The notes under the pieces were generated by a model. That model was not told where the DNA came from. It ran no database searches and worked only from the letters and a program-made list of their open reading frames with translations. The position numbers were made by a program, and so were the translations under genes. From NCBI RefSeq assembly GCF_040729435.1, contig NZ_CP160398.1:1674001-1738000 (forward strand): a stretch of 64,000 nt of DNA, given 5' to 3'. This document shows, one piece after another, positions 29,402 through 38,789 of this stretch. Within the stretch, counting starts at the first letter, position 1; every line of letters starts with the position of its first letter. The DNA is from Pseudomonas sp. HOU2 (lineage in GTDB: Bacteria; Pseudomonadota; Gammaproteobacteria; Pseudomonadales; Pseudomonadaceae).

Positions 29402-30919
29402 TTACTTGAACGCAGGGTGCCGCAGCTCGGCAGAGGCTTGTTCATAGCTGTAGGCCATGGCGAACAGTTGCGGCTCGCTCCATGGTTCGCCGAAAAAGAA
29501 CACAGACGTGGGTATGCCGTTAGCGCCCATGCCCGATGGCAGGGTTATCGCCGGGTAACCCGCCACTGCGGCAGAAAATTGCGAGTAACCATCCGCTTCG
29601 GCAACCATGGCGTCGAGGTTGTGCTCCCGCAGTTGCTCGTCGATGGCGTCCTTGAAGTTTTTACTGATGGCCAAGATCAAAGCGCTGGCCTGTTCGTGAG
29701 TCATGTCCAGCGCATGCATCGCTTCGAGCGTGGCCTGCCCATAGCCCTCCTGGCCGGGATTGAGCTGATTGAAGTCGATCAGGTCCTGCAGCGACTGGAT
29801 CGGCAGGCCGGAACGGCTGACGAGATATTCAGGCAATTCGTATTTCATCGCACCCATCAGACCGGGTACGAAATTATCGATATCAGGTAAACGAACGGTC
29901 ACTGGCACGAGCGTCGCACCTTGTTTCTCGAGTGTGGCCATTGCCTTTTGAAACTCCACTCCAGGAGTCAGGACCACGCCGCCCGTCCCCTCGTAAGCGG
30001 CGGGATAACCGATACGCTTGCTTTGCAGGGCATCGTTTGCGAGTAACGCCGTGTAGTCGATTCCTGTCGGGGCGGCCGATGTCGCGGAGTCCGCAGCATC
30101 CATGCCTTGCAACACGTTGAACATCATTGCCGCATCGCGGACAGTACGTGTCAAAGTACCAGGAGTGTCTTGCAGACGGGTGATTGGCACCACCCCGCTT
30201 CGACTGAACAGACCCAAGGTGGGCTTGACGCCAACCACACCATTGGCCGATGCCGGGCAAGTGATCGAACCGTTGGTTTCAGTGCCCAGGGAGATCGGCG
30301 CGAAACCGGCCGCCACGGCAGCGGCCGACCCCGAACTGGAACCGCAGATTTCCTCGCTCAATGCGTGTGGATTTTTCCCTTGCCCACCACGTCCGCTCCA
30401 ACCATGGGGCAACTCCATCTCCCGCACATAAGCCCATTCGCTCATGTTGGCTTTACCCAGAATAATCGCGCCGGCATCCCGCAGCTGTTTAACCACAAAG
30501 GCATCGTTGGCTGCCGGCTGACCGACCATGGCCAAGGAGCCGGCACTGGTTTGCAGGCTGTCGGCGGTATCAAAATTGTCTTTGAGCAGTACCGGAATAC
30601 CATGCAACGGACCACGCGACTGTCCCTCGTTACGCTCGTTATCCAGCGCGGTAGCCATTTCGATGGCTTGTGAATTCAGTTCGATGATGGCGTGGATAGC
30701 AGGGCCTTGCTTGTCCAGCTCGGCAATTCGCTGTTGAAAGTGTTCAACCAGTTCAACAGCAGTGAGCTTATTGTCGGCCATCATTTTGCTGAGTTCACTG
30801 ACGCTGGCGTAATGAAGATCAGTGGCCGAATGGGCGGTGGCAGCGGCACCTGTCGCTGCCAGTGCGACCAATATGGATTTCGTCAGCGTATTCACGCGAC
30901 GTTTAAAGAAGTTTTTCAT
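29402..30919 (-). CDS. Secreted amidase-signature-family hydrolase
   Basis: A 505-residue amidase. The catalytic Lys113 (LLKDN), the cis-serine in GSSSGS (194-196) and the nucleophile Ser218 (ETNGSIT) form the Ser-cisSer-Lys triad. An N-terminal signal peptide ends near TAHSA (residue 32), so the enzyme is probably periplasmic or secreted, unlike most cytoplasmic amidases. The ATG at 30919 is preferred to 30925 because AAGGA lies eight bases before it but only two before the other. Substrate unknown; it could be an amino-acid amide or peptide amide. Confidence 0.88.
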   Translation of the reverse strand: MKNFFKRRVNTLTKSILVALAATGAAATAHSATDLHYASVSELSKMMADNKLTAVELVEHFQQRIAELDKQGPAIHAIIELNSQAIEMATALDNERNEGQSRGPLHGIPVLLKDNFDTADSLQTSAGSLAMVGQPAANDAFVVKQLRDAGAIILGKANMSEWAYVREMELPHGWSGRGGQGKNPHALSEEICGSSSGSAAAVAAGFAPISLGTETNGSITCPASANGVVGVKPTLGLFSRSGVVPITRLQDTPGTLTRTVRDAAMMFNVLQGMDAADSATSAAPTGIDYTALLANDALQSKRIGYPAAYEGTGGVVLTPGVEFQKAMATLEKQGATLVPVTVRLPDIDNFVPGLMGAMKYELPEYLVSRSGLPIQSLQDLIDFNQLNPGQEGYGQATLEAMHALDMTHEQASALILAISKNFKDAIDEQLREHNLDAMVAEADGYSQFSAAVAGYPAITLPSGMGANGIPTSVFFFGEPWSEPQLFAMAYSYEQASAELRHPAFK

Positions 30920-31031
30920 GTACATCGTCCTTGTTTAGGCTCATCACGAGTGACTCATTCACTCGCGACCAAGCCTACCGAGGACATAGGAAAGAGCTGT
31001 CAGCTAGCTGGACTACCGACAGTAGGAAAAG

Positions 31032-32108
31032 TCATCCTGACTTGTAGCCGCTACCAGCAATTGGGGCGTTTTCCGACACATCTTGCTCCATATTCAGCCA
31101 CCACGTGTGCCCCCGCTGCGGCTGCATCACGTTAAACGCCTCGCCCATTCGTGGCGTGGTGATCGAAACACTGCGTTCCCACGCCAGCGCCAGAATCCGA
31201 TCAAACGGTTCATGCCAGGCGTGCATCGCCAGGTCGAAGGTGCCGTTGTGGATCGGAAACAGCCAGCGGCCCTTGAGGTCGATGTGCGCTTGCAGGGTTT
31301 CTTCGGGTTGCATGTGCACGTGTGGCCATTCGACGTTGTAGGCACCGGTTTCCATCAGGGTCAGGTCGAACGGGCCGTATTGTTCGCCGATGCGTTTAAA
31401 GCCGTCGAAGTAGCCGCTGTCACCGCTGAAGAAGATTCGCGTATCGCCATCGATCATCACCCACGAAGCCCACAACGTGCTGTTGCCGTCGAACAGGCCA
31501 CGCCCGGAGAAGTGCTGCGACGGGGTGGCGACGAAGCGGATGCCGGCGATTTCGGTGCCCTGCCACCAGTCGTACTGGCGGACTTTGCTGGCGTCGATGC
31601 CCCACTTGATCAGGGTGTCGCCGACGCCCAGCGGGGTCAGGAAGTAGTTGGTCTTGGCCGCGAGTTTCAGCACTGCCTGGTAATCGAGGTGGTCGTAGTG
31701 GTTGTGCGACAGGATCACCGCTTCGATCGGCGGCAATTGGTCGATGCTGATCGGCGGCTGGTGAAAGCGTTTCGGGCCGGCCCATTGCACCGGCGAGGCG
31801 CGCTCGGCGAAGACCGGGTCGGTGATCCAGAATTTGTCGCGCATTTTCAGCAGCAGGGTCGAGTGACCGAGGCGGTAAACGCTGTGATTCGGTGCTGCCA
31901 GCAGGTCTTCACGGGTCAGCGCTTGCACCGGGATCGCAGCGGCCGGTCGGGTGTTGCGCGGCTTGTGGAAGATCATGTTCCACATGATCCGCAGCATCTT
32001 GCGCAAGCCTTCGCGTTGCACCGGCGCATGGTTGCGAAATAGCCCTTGATCCTGGCGAGAGGCTTCAGGCGTGGAAGTTTGATCCGCAGAGATATCTGGA
32101 TTGGCCAT
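31032..32108 (-). CDS. MBL-fold metallohydrolase (UlaG/NAPE-PLD-like)
   Basis: A 358-residue protein with the metallo-beta-lactamase-fold motif SHNHYDHLD (134-142) supplying H135, H137, D139 and H140, followed by SQHFSGR, FSGDSGY and a terminal HNGTFDLA histidine. This arrangement resembles NAPE-phospholipase-D-like and lactonase-like members. No signal peptide, though an N-terminal hydrophobic patch (MLRIMWNMIF) could associate with membrane. Divergent from a TetR gene, which probably represses it. Confidence 0.85.
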   Translation of the reverse strand: MANPDISADQTSTPEASRQDQGLFRNHAPVQREGLRKMLRIMWNMIFHKPRNTRPAAAIPVQALTREDLLAAPNHSVYRLGHSTLLLKMRDKFWITDPVFAERASPVQWAGPKRFHQPPISIDQLPPIEAVILSHNHYDHLDYQAVLKLAAKTNYFLTPLGVGDTLIKWGIDASKVRQYDWWQGTEIAGIRFVATPSQHFSGRGLFDGNSTLWASWVMIDGDTRIFFSGDSGYFDGFKRIGEQYGPFDLTLMETGAYNVEWPHVHMQPEETLQAHIDLKGRWLFPIHNGTFDLAMHAWHEPFDRILALAWERSVSITTPRMGEAFNVMQPQRGHTWWLNMEQDVSENAPIAGSGYKSG

Positions 32109-32231
32109 GACTGAGAGACTCCAGAAAAACCGCGCAATTCACGGTTTTTCACGGTGGGACGATAAATGGCCAAGGCACGCACGCATCAGCCGAACTGTCT
32201 GGTTTTTAGGTTGCGCGGATTAACGCAACAT

Positions 32232-32268
32232 TACACTGGGCGGTGTAGTTTCTAGGTTGCATGAAACT
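32232..32268. promoter_or_regulatory. Palindromes in the MBL/tetR intergenic region
   Basis: Two short dyads: TACAC-6-GTGTA (32232-32247) and AGTTTC-10-GAAACT (32247-32268). They lie between two divergent genes and are candidate TetR operators. Confidence 0.35.
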
Positions 32269-32324
32269 GGATGACAAGTAAACTGCCAAGTGTAATTCCA
32301 CTCTTTCTCTGCCGAAGCGTACTT

Positions 32325-32933
32325 ATGACAGCTCCAAAGCGCCTCACCGACCGCAAACGCGAAGCCATTATTCAGGCGGCGATTGCCGAATTCCGTGCCA
32401 ACGGGTTCGAGATCACCAGCATGGACAAGATCGCAGCCACCGCCGGGGTGTCGAAGCGCACGGTGTACAACCACTTTCCCAGCAAGGAAGAGCTGTTCGC
32501 CGAAATTCTCAACCAACTCTGGGCACGGATCACCGACGAGCAAACCGTGACCTATCGCGCGGATCAGCCGCTGCGCGAGCAACTGCTGCCCATGTTGCTG
32601 GCTAAACTGCAGATGATGGCCGATGACAACTTTCTCGGCCTGGCGCGGGTGGCGATTGCCGCCACCATCCATTCCCCGGAGCGCGCGCAGGACATGGTGG
32701 CGCGCATGGGAGAGCGCGAAGAAGGCCTGACGGTGTGGATTCGCGCCGCTCAGGCGGATGGTCGACTGAAAACCGTGGAGGCGGAATTCGCCGCGCAACA
32801 GATGCAGGGTCTGTTGAAATCGTTCGGGTTCTGGCCGCAGATTTCCATGGGCCTGCCACCACTGGATGCGGACACGCAGAAAACTGTGGCCGAGTCGGCA
32901 CTGGTGATGTTCCTGGCGCGATACCAGCTCTAG
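32325..32933 (+). CDS. TetR-family transcriptional regulator
   Basis: A 202-residue repressor. The N-terminal TetR helix-turn-helix is clear (KREAIIQAAIAEFRANGFEITSMDKIAATAGVSKRTVYNHFPSKEELF), followed by an AefR-like C-terminal ligand domain. Divergently transcribed from the MBL hydrolase gene, with 216 bases and two dyads between, so it probably regulates that gene and itself. The start at 32325 places the HTH in the usual position. Confidence 0.88.
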   Translation: MTAPKRLTDRKREAIIQAAIAEFRANGFEITSMDKIAATAGVSKRTVYNHFPSKEELFAEILNQLWARITDEQTVTYRADQPLREQLLPMLLAKLQMMADDNFLGLARVAIAATIHSPERAQDMVARMGEREEGLTVWIRAAQADGRLKTVEAEFAAQQMQGLLKSFGFWPQISMGLPPLDADTQKTVAESALVMFLARYQL

Positions 32934-33088
32934 ACCGCTCCTCTCCTGTGCCCACCACGATTAAATGGCTCGAAAGGACACTGATTATTCCCGGTGGAAT
33001 AAATGACAATGTCCGACAATTGACCGACGAACGGTCAACCTGAATAGACACTTCAAAGTATTTCAGGATGAATCTGGCGCAGGACATC

Positions 33089-34138
33089 ATGGAAAACCAA
33101 CGCGGCAAGGGCCTGTCATTCGCCAGACGCATTTATCTGCCAAGGATCATCGGTCTGGGCGTCGGCTTTTTCAGCGTCGCGGCCGCGCTGTATCCGTTGC
33201 ACATGCCGACCTGGCTCTGGGCGCTGCTGGTGTTCAACGGTTTTCTCTGGCCGCATCTGGCCTATCAGGTTTCAACCCGCTCGACCTTCCCCTACCACGC
33301 CGAACGCCGCAACCTGTTGTACGACTCGTTGTGCGGCGGTTTCTGGACCGCGTGTTTTCAGTTCAACCCGCTGACCACCGTGACCATCCTGTCGATGATG
33401 ACCATGAACAATGTCGCCGCCGGTGGACGACGTCTGTTCCTGCTGGGTGCTCTGGCCCAAATCGCCGGCGTGTTGCTGGGCTGGTTACTGTTCGGCTTCA
33501 AGTTCAGCCTGACGATGACGCAGATCCAAGTCTGGGCCTGTCTGCCGATGCTGACCTTGTACCCCTTGGCCCTGGGCATGGTCTGTTACCAACTGGCGAT
33601 CAAACTTGCACGACACAAACGTGCGCTCAGGGACCTGAGCCGCACTGACAGCCTCACCGGGTTGCTCAATCACGGCGCCTGGAAGGATCTGCTGCACACG
33701 CATTTCATGCTGTGCCGGCAACACCACACCCAGGACATTCTGGCGCTGATCGATATCGATCACTTCAAGACCATCAACGATAACTACGGGCACCTCGTTG
33801 GCGACGTCGTGCTGCGTGAGCTGAGCCAGGCACTCAACGGGCTGCTGGCCGAAGGTGAACGGGCCGGACGTTATGGCGGCGACGAGTTTTGCCTGATCCT
33901 GCCCGATCAGCCACTCAATAAAGCCGAGGCGCAAATGGAACGATTGCGTCAGGCGCTGGACCAATACCGGCACCCGGATGTTCCAGCACTGCGCGTCAGC
34001 CTGAGTATCGGTCTGGCCCGCTTTCAGCCGTCGTTCAGCGACGCGATCGCCTGGCTGGATGACGCCGACAAAGCGCTGTATACCGCCAAACACACGGGGC
34101 GCAACACCATCAGCGTGGCGCTGAGCAGTCCGGGCTAA
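33089..34138 (+). CDS. Diguanylate cyclase with MASE2 membrane sensor
   Basis: A 349-residue inner-membrane enzyme making cyclic di-GMP from two GTP. The N-terminal MASE2-like region has several membrane spans (FARRIYLPRIIGLGVGFFSV to LALGMVCYQLAIKLA) and the C-terminal GGDEF domain has an intact active-site GGDEF (263-267). The usual RxxD inhibitory site upstream is missing (A and E at those positions), so product inhibition is probably absent. The start at 33089 has AGGA upstream; an ATG at 33068 is an alternative. Confidence 0.9.
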   Translation: MENQRGKGLSFARRIYLPRIIGLGVGFFSVAAALYPLHMPTWLWALLVFNGFLWPHLAYQVSTRSTFPYHAERRNLLYDSLCGGFWTACFQFNPLTTVTILSMMTMNNVAAGGRRLFLLGALAQIAGVLLGWLLFGFKFSLTMTQIQVWACLPMLTLYPLALGMVCYQLAIKLARHKRALRDLSRTDSLTGLLNHGAWKDLLHTHFMLCRQHHTQDILALIDIDHFKTINDNYGHLVGDVVLRELSQALNGLLAEGERAGRYGGDEFCLILPDQPLNKAEAQMERLRQALDQYRHPDVPALRVSLSIGLARFQPSFSDAIAWLDDADKALYTAKHTGRNTISVALSSPG

Positions 34139-34195
34139 GAAGACGCTCCTCTTCTCAGTCTTGAAAAAACTGCAAACATGTTGATTCGCAATTTC

Positions 34196-34223
34196 TTGTA
34201 CAACTTAAATCAGTTTGTATAAG
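34196..34223 (+). promoter_or_regulatory. Putative sigma-70 promoter of the PAS-MCP gene
   Basis: TTGTAC (34196-34201), a 16-base spacer and TATAAG (34218-34223), about 125 bases upstream of the gene. TTGTACAA at the -35 is itself palindromic. Confidence 0.5.
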
Positions 34224-34347
34224 ATCTGCTCGTCAGCCTGGATGCTGGCACTTTGCAGTCAATGACCAATGCCGACCCGGCATTGCTCTGCCAGCGCGGA
34301 AACAGGGACACAAACCTCGTCTTTCCCTACTTCCAGGTACTGCCCTT

Positions 34348-35667
34348 ATGTTTTTCAAACGCCACCAGTCCGAACTCAACGACCTTCAACACACCATCAC
34401 CGAACAGAACGGCCTGCTTGAAGCGATCAATCGCTCCATGGCAGTGATCGAGTTCGATCTTGAAGGCGTGGTGTTAAAGGCCAATGACAACTTCCTCAAA
34501 ACCATGGGCTACCGCGCCGAGCAGGTGATCGGCCAGCCTCATCGCTTGTTCTGCACCCCGGAGTTTGGCCGCAGCGCGCAATACACCGAACTGTGGTCGC
34601 GCTTGAAAAACGGTCAGTTCCAGTCCGGCACCTTCGAGCGGATAAACAGCCAGAGCCAGCCGGTCTGGCTGGAAGCCAATTACAACCCGATCAAGGATGC
34701 GTCGGGACGCGTGGTTAAAGTGGTCAAGTTCGCAATGGACGTGACGACCAAGGTCCAGCAGGAAAGCGAGGCCAACGCCAAGCTGCAGGCGATCGACCGG
34801 GCAATGGCGGTGATCGAATTCGACCTCAACGGCGGCATTCTCACCGCCAACCAGAATTTTCTGACGCGCATGGGTTACACGCTCGCCGAACTCAAGGGTA
34901 AACATCACCGCTTGTTCTGCCGCGCGGAACTGGTCAACAGCAGCGCCTACGAGGATTTCTGGCGCCGGTTGAATCAGGGTGAGTTGTTCCAGGGCCAGTT
35001 CGAACGTGTCGACAAGCGCGGCCAGAGTGTGTGGCTGGAGGCCAACTACAACCCGGTGTATGACGCCGCCGGGCGTTTGTGCAAGGTGGTGAAATTTGCC
35101 ACGGACGTCACCGCCCGCGTCGAGCAGCACGAGCACGATGCGCGCAGCGCCAGCGCCGCTTATCACATCTCGGTGGAAACCCGGAAAGTCGCCGAGCAAG
35201 GCACTCAGGTGATCCAGCAGGCGGCCAGCGAGATGCGCGAAATCGCTGACGATATCGCGCAGTCATCAACGCTGATCGCGCAACTTGGCGAGCGTTCGGA
35301 GCAGATCACCGCGATCGTCAACACCATCCGCGCGATTGCCGACCAGACCAATCTGCTGGCGCTCAACGCGGCGATTGAAGCGGCACGCGCCGGGGATCAG
35401 GGGCGCGGGTTTGCGGTGGTGGCGGACGAGGTGCGGCAACTGGCGGCGCGTACCAGCGGCTCGACGGCGGAGATTTCCAACATGATCGGTTTGATCCAGA
35501 GCGAAACCCGGCAGGCGATCAAGAGCATGGAAGGCACCCGCGGGCGGGCGGCGCAAGGTGTAGAACTGGCGGACCAGGCCGGCAGCGTGATTCTGCAGAT
35601 CCGCGATGGCGCCAGTGAAGCGGTACAGGCGGTGAGCATGTTTGCCAATGAACGGGTGCCGGGCTAA
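34348..35667 (+). CDS. PAS-domain methyl-accepting chemotaxis protein (BdlA/Aer-like)
   Basis: A 439-residue cytoplasmic chemoreceptor with two PAS domains (about 25-135 and 145-260, each with the FDLxGxxLxANxNFLxxMGY pattern and WLEANYNP near the end) and a signalling domain ending in the hairpin tip [32 protein letters not shown]. Layout and length match BdlA (biofilm dispersion) and Aer-like energy sensors. No membrane span. The 3' end and a REP are duplicated in tandem after the gene. Confidence 0.88.
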   Translation: MFFKRHQSELNDLQHTITEQNGLLEAINRSMAVIEFDLEGVVLKANDNFLKTMGYRAEQVIGQPHRLFCTPEFGRSAQYTELWSRLKNGQFQSGTFERINSQSQPVWLEANYNPIKDASGRVVKVVKFAMDVTTKVQQESEANAKLQAIDRAMAVIEFDLNGGILTANQNFLTRMGYTLAELKGKHHRLFCRAELVNSSAYEDFWRRLNQGELFQGQFERVDKRGQSVWLEANYNPVYDAAGRLCKVVKFATDVTARVEQHEHDARSASAAYHISVETRKVAEQGTQVIQQAASEMREIADDIAQSSTLIAQLGERSEQITAIVNTIRAIADQTNLLALNAAIEAARAGDQGRGFAVVADEVRQLAARTSGSTAEISNMIGLIQSETRQAIKSMEGTRGRAAQGVELADQAGSVILQIRDGASEAVQAVSMFANERVPG

Positions 35668-35915
35668 AAGACCGCGTCGCGGCTTTCGCGGGCAAGCCCG
35701 CTCCCACAGGGAAATGCGTTCCAATGTGGGAGCATGTTTGCCAATGAACGGGTGCCGGGCTAAAAGACCGCGTCGCGGCTTTCGCGGGCAAGCCCGCTCC
35801 CACAGGGAAATGCGTTCCAATGTGGGAGCATGTTTGCCAATGAACGGGCGCCGGGCTGAGAGACCGCGTCGCGGCTTTCGCGGGCAAGCCCGCTCCCACA
35901 AGGATCGAGTCGATC
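35634..35915. repeat. 96-bp tandem repeat containing a gene 3' end plus REP
   Basis: Copies start at TTTGCCAATGAACGGG at 35641, 35737 and 35833, exactly 96 bases apart. Each copy holds the last codons of the PAS-MCP gene (ANERVPG-stop) followed by a CGCGGGCAAGCCCGCTCCC REP. The first two copies are nearly identical; the third has diverged at the stop region (GGGCTGAG). A facing REP follows at 35941. Confidence 0.92.
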
Positions 35916-36029
35916 ATCTAACCTGTGATCAACCCAGAACCTGTGGGAGCGGGCTTGCCCGCGAAGGGGCCGTCAGCCTCAGCACAAGGCTATAGTGACC
36001 CAAAGCCCCTGAAGCCTGCCGAGCCCATC
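35668..36029. other. Intergenic region filled by repeats
   Basis: Apart from the 96-bp tandem repeat and a REP at 35941-35970, no gene or promoter element is recognised before the DUF1003 gene. Confidence 0.4.
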
Positions 36030-36563
36030 ATGACCACAGAAAAACCCGAAACGCCCACCACCGCCCCTGTCGACCATCTGCGCTTCCACCGCCCCCACGC
36101 CCACCTCAACACCACTTTCGGCGACGACAAGTTCGCCCTGCGCGCCGAGGCCTTTGCGCGGTTCTTCGGCACGCCGGCGTTTCTCGGCGCGCAAACCCTG
36201 ATCGTGCTGTTATGGGTTGTACTCAACGTGACGGGCATCACCACTTTCGACGTGTACCCGTTCATCTTGTTGAACCTCGCGTTCAGCCTGCAATCGGCTT
36301 ATGCCGCGCCGCTGATCCTGCTGGCACAAACCCGCCAGGCCGCGCGGGACAAAGCGCAAGCGGACGCCGATGCGCAACACCGTGAAGCGCTGGCGACGGC
36401 CAACACCGAGCGTCAGGCGCAAGCGGCGAACACCACCGCACAATTGCTGGAGCTGCTGGAGCAGAACACCCAGCTCACCGAAATGACCAAGAGCCTGACT
36501 GAACGCATCGAAGGCCTGACCCGCGAACTGCATGCGCACATCTGCCAGAACCCGCAACGCTGA
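36030..36563 (+). CDS. DUF1003-family membrane protein
   Basis: A 177-residue protein. Two hydrophobic segments (FLGAQTLIVLLWVVLNVTG and YPFILLNLAFSLQSAYAAPLILLA) flank the family signature, with NxxFxxQSxYAAPLILLAQ visible. A C-terminal coiled coil (roughly 115-170, rich in Ala, Gln and Leu) extends into the cytoplasm. The function of DUF1003 proteins is unknown. The ATG at 36030 opens the family-type N-terminus. Confidence 0.85.
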   Translation: MTTEKPETPTTAPVDHLRFHRPHAHLNTTFGDDKFALRAEAFARFFGTPAFLGAQTLIVLLWVVLNVTGITTFDVYPFILLNLAFSLQSAYAAPLILLAQTRQAARDKAQADADAQHREALATANTERQAQAANTTAQLLELLEQNTQLTEMTKSLTERIEGLTRELHAHICQNPQR

Positions 36564-37427
36564 TCACGGCAACCGCAGCGCCCGCCCCAACTCATCGAAC
36601 AGAGTGACCACCGAGCGCAACGCCCGGCAGTCCGGGCGGGTCAGCAGCCACAGCGCGGTGTCGTAGCCGTGCAACGGTTCGCTGAGGGCCTGTAAACCTT
36701 CGGTAATGAGAAAGTCCGGCAACGCCGCCACGCCGAGTCCGCCGCGCACCAGTTCCGTCACCGAGAGCATGCTGTTGCAGCGATAACTCGGGGTCACGCC
36801 GGGCAACTGTTGACGCCGCCAGGCGACGGTCGGGTGATCCGGCAAAAACTCGTCCGGAGCGATCCAGGTCAGCGCCGCCAAATCCGATGCATCGACGTTT
36901 TGCAGATAGCGCGCACTGGCGCAGACCCGGTAGGAAATCTTCGCCAGTTGCCGTCCGACCAGATGCTCCGGCGGTGTACGCGTCAGGCGCAGGGCGATGT
37001 CGGCATCGCGGCGGCTGAGGTTGGCGAAATCGTTGGAGGTGCTCAGTTCGAGGGTCAGCGCCGGATAGTTCGGCATGAACTGCGCCAGCGCCGGCAACAG
37101 CAGACCTTGCAGCACCGAATCGGTACAGGTCAGACGCACCGTGCCGCTGACCACTTCCCCGCCCTGCTCGACACCGACCCGCGCCGCTTCCAGTGCCTGC
37201 TCGGCGCGTTCGGCCTGCTCGGCCAGGGTCTGCGCGAGGGTGGTGGGCAGGTAACCGGCGCGGCTCTTTTCGAACAATTGCTGGCCCAGCGCTGACTCCA
37301 GACGCCGTACCGCGCGAAACACCGTCGACACGTCTACCCTGAGCAGCTGCGACGCCCGGGCCAGAGAGCCGCCGCGCACCAACGCGAGGATCAGCGCCAG
37401 ATCCGGGTAGTCGAGCCGATAGTGCAT
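36564..37427 (-). CDS. LysR-family transcriptional regulator
   Basis: A 287-residue LysR protein. The N-terminal winged HTH (LALILALVRGGSLARASQLLRVDVSTVFRAVRRLE) precedes a substrate-binding domain. The start at 37427 is taken because the HTH then sits at residue 8; a longer frame upstream crosses a repeat element and is not believable. Divergent from the GATase-like gene, which is the likely target. Effector unknown. Confidence 0.88.
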   Translation of the reverse strand: MHYRLDYPDLALILALVRGGSLARASQLLRVDVSTVFRAVRRLESALGQQLFEKSRAGYLPTTLAQTLAEQAERAEQALEAARVGVEQGGEVVSGTVRLTCTDSVLQGLLLPALAQFMPNYPALTLELSTSNDFANLSRRDADIALRLTRTPPEHLVGRQLAKISYRVCASARYLQNVDASDLAALTWIAPDEFLPDHPTVAWRRQQLPGVTPSYRCNSMLSVTELVRGGLGVAALPDFLITEGLQALSEPLHGYDTALWLLTRPDCRALRSVVTLFDELGRALRLP

Positions 37428-37520
37428 CGCTGCATTGATCACTTGGGAAAACGCCAATATTGAGTGCGTGAACGCCAATCTATAGTGAGCCCCGGTGATC
37501 GACAACTGCACACCCTCACG

Positions 37521-37610
37521 GTGGTGAGGGGATTCATCCCCGATGGACTGCGCAGCAGGCCTTGTTTGAGGACCGCTTCGCGCCCCGTCGGGGATAAATC
37601 CCCTCACCAC
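37521..37610. repeat. Inverted REP-like pair (GGTGAGGGGATTCATCCCCG family)
   Basis: Facing copies of GTGGTGAGGGGAT...ATCCCCG around a GC-rich spacer, between the divergent LysR and GATase genes. Same family as 1952-2081. Confidence 0.8.
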
Positions 37611-37642
37611 AAAGGTTCACTCACTCAGATCAAGGAAATCCC

Positions 37643-38344
37643 ATGGACGCCATTTCCATCGCCCTGATCGGCGACTACGACCCGCAAGTCACCGCCCACC
37701 AGGCGATTCCCCTCGCCCTCGGGATGATCGCCGAGCAGTCCGGGCGCAATGTGCAATTTCAGTGGCTGCCCACCGAGCAGATTCTCGCCGACACCGCGCT
37801 GGATCACTTCGACGGTTTCTGGTGCGTCCCGGCCAGCCCCTACAACAGTGAGGCCGGGGCACTCAGGGCCATCCGTTTTGCCCGCGAACAACAGCGCCCA
37901 TTCCTCGGCACCTGTGGTGGTTTTCAGCATGCCGTGCTGGAGTTTTCCCGCAACGTGCTGGGCTGGGCCGATGCCGAACATGGCGAGACATCACCGGATT
38001 CGCCGCGAGCGGTACTGTCGCCGCTGACCTGTTCATTGGTGGAAGCGGTGGACAGCATTCATCTGGTCGCCGGCTCGTTGATCGCCAAGGCGTACGAAAC
38101 GTCGGAGATTCATGAAGGCTATCGCTGCCGATTTGGTGTGAATCCGCAGTTCGAACAAGAATTGCTGACTCATCAGCTACGCGCCGTGGGGCACGATTCG
38201 GCGGGCGACTTGCGCGCCATCGAGTTGACCGACCATGTGTTTTTTGTCGCCACGCTGTTTCAACCGGAACGCGCGGCGCTCAAGGGCCAGGTTCCGCCGC
38301 TGGTGCGAGCATTTGTCGATGCGTGTGCGGAGCAACGCCCATGA
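37643..38344 (+). CDS. CTP-synthase-C-terminal-like glutamine amidotransferase
   Basis: A 233-residue class I GATase-like protein. The nucleophile Cys91 is present in the elbow LGTCGGFQH, but the usual catalytic His of the F-H-P-E motif is Gln (Q207 in TLFQPE), so a classical triad is not complete. Such proteins are related to CTP synthase GATase domains without the synthase part. Its stop codon overlaps the start of the next gene (ATGA, 38341-38344), so both are translated together. Confidence 0.78.
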   Translation: MDAISIALIGDYDPQVTAHQAIPLALGMIAEQSGRNVQFQWLPTEQILADTALDHFDGFWCVPASPYNSEAGALRAIRFAREQQRPFLGTCGGFQHAVLEFSRNVLGWADAEHGETSPDSPRAVLSPLTCSLVEAVDSIHLVAGSLIAKAYETSEIHEGYRCRFGVNPQFEQELLTHQLRAVGHDSAGDLRAIELTDHVFFVATLFQPERAALKGQVPPLVRAFVDACAEQRP

Positions 38345-38655
38345 AGCCGAACGAGCCTTGCTTTGCGGTGATTTTCACCTCGACCCGCACCGAGGGTGAC
38401 AACGGTTATGCGGCGGCCTCCGAGCGCATGATGGAGCTGGTCAGCCAGCAACCGGGGTTTCTCGGCATTGATTCGATTCGCGGGGAAGACGGGGTGGGGA
38501 TCACCATTTCCTACTGGCAGAGCGAGGCGGCGATTCTGGCCTGGCGCGAGCATCCCGAACACCGGGTGATTCAGGCGCGCGGGCGGGCGCAGTGGTATTC
38601 GAAGTTTCAGACCCGGGTGTGTCGGGTGGAGCGGGAATACCGGTTTGGGCAGTGA
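38341..38655 (+). CDS. Antibiotic biosynthesis monooxygenase (ABM)-family protein
   Basis: A 104-residue ferredoxin-like-fold protein. The pattern is FAVIFTSTRTEGDNGYAAASERMMELVSQQPGFLGIDSIR and ISYWQSEAAILAWREHPEHR, as in YgiN/ABM monooxygenases and heme-degrading relatives. It is translationally coupled to the GATase-like gene by a four-base overlap. Substrate unknown. Confidence 0.85.
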   Translation: MKPNEPCFAVIFTSTRTEGDNGYAAASERMMELVSQQPGFLGIDSIRGEDGVGITISYWQSEAAILAWREHPEHRVIQARGRAQWYSKFQTRVCRVEREYRFGQ

Positions 38656-38674
38656 GCTTGATGGCGTTCCCACT

Positions 38675-38770
38675 GGCCTCATCGCTGGCAAGCCAGCTCC
38701 CACAGATACAGCGTGATCTTCAGAACAACGCAAAACCTGTGGGAGCGTGGCTTGCCCGCGAAGAGGCCAG
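38675..38770. repeat. REP doublet between convergent genes
   Basis: A GGGAGCTGGCTTGCCAGC-type copy (38680-38703) and a GGGAGCGTGGCTTGCCCGCG copy (38736-38765) face each other between convergent genes. Confidence 0.8.
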
Positions 38771-38789
38771 TAGCGTCAATACAAAAACT

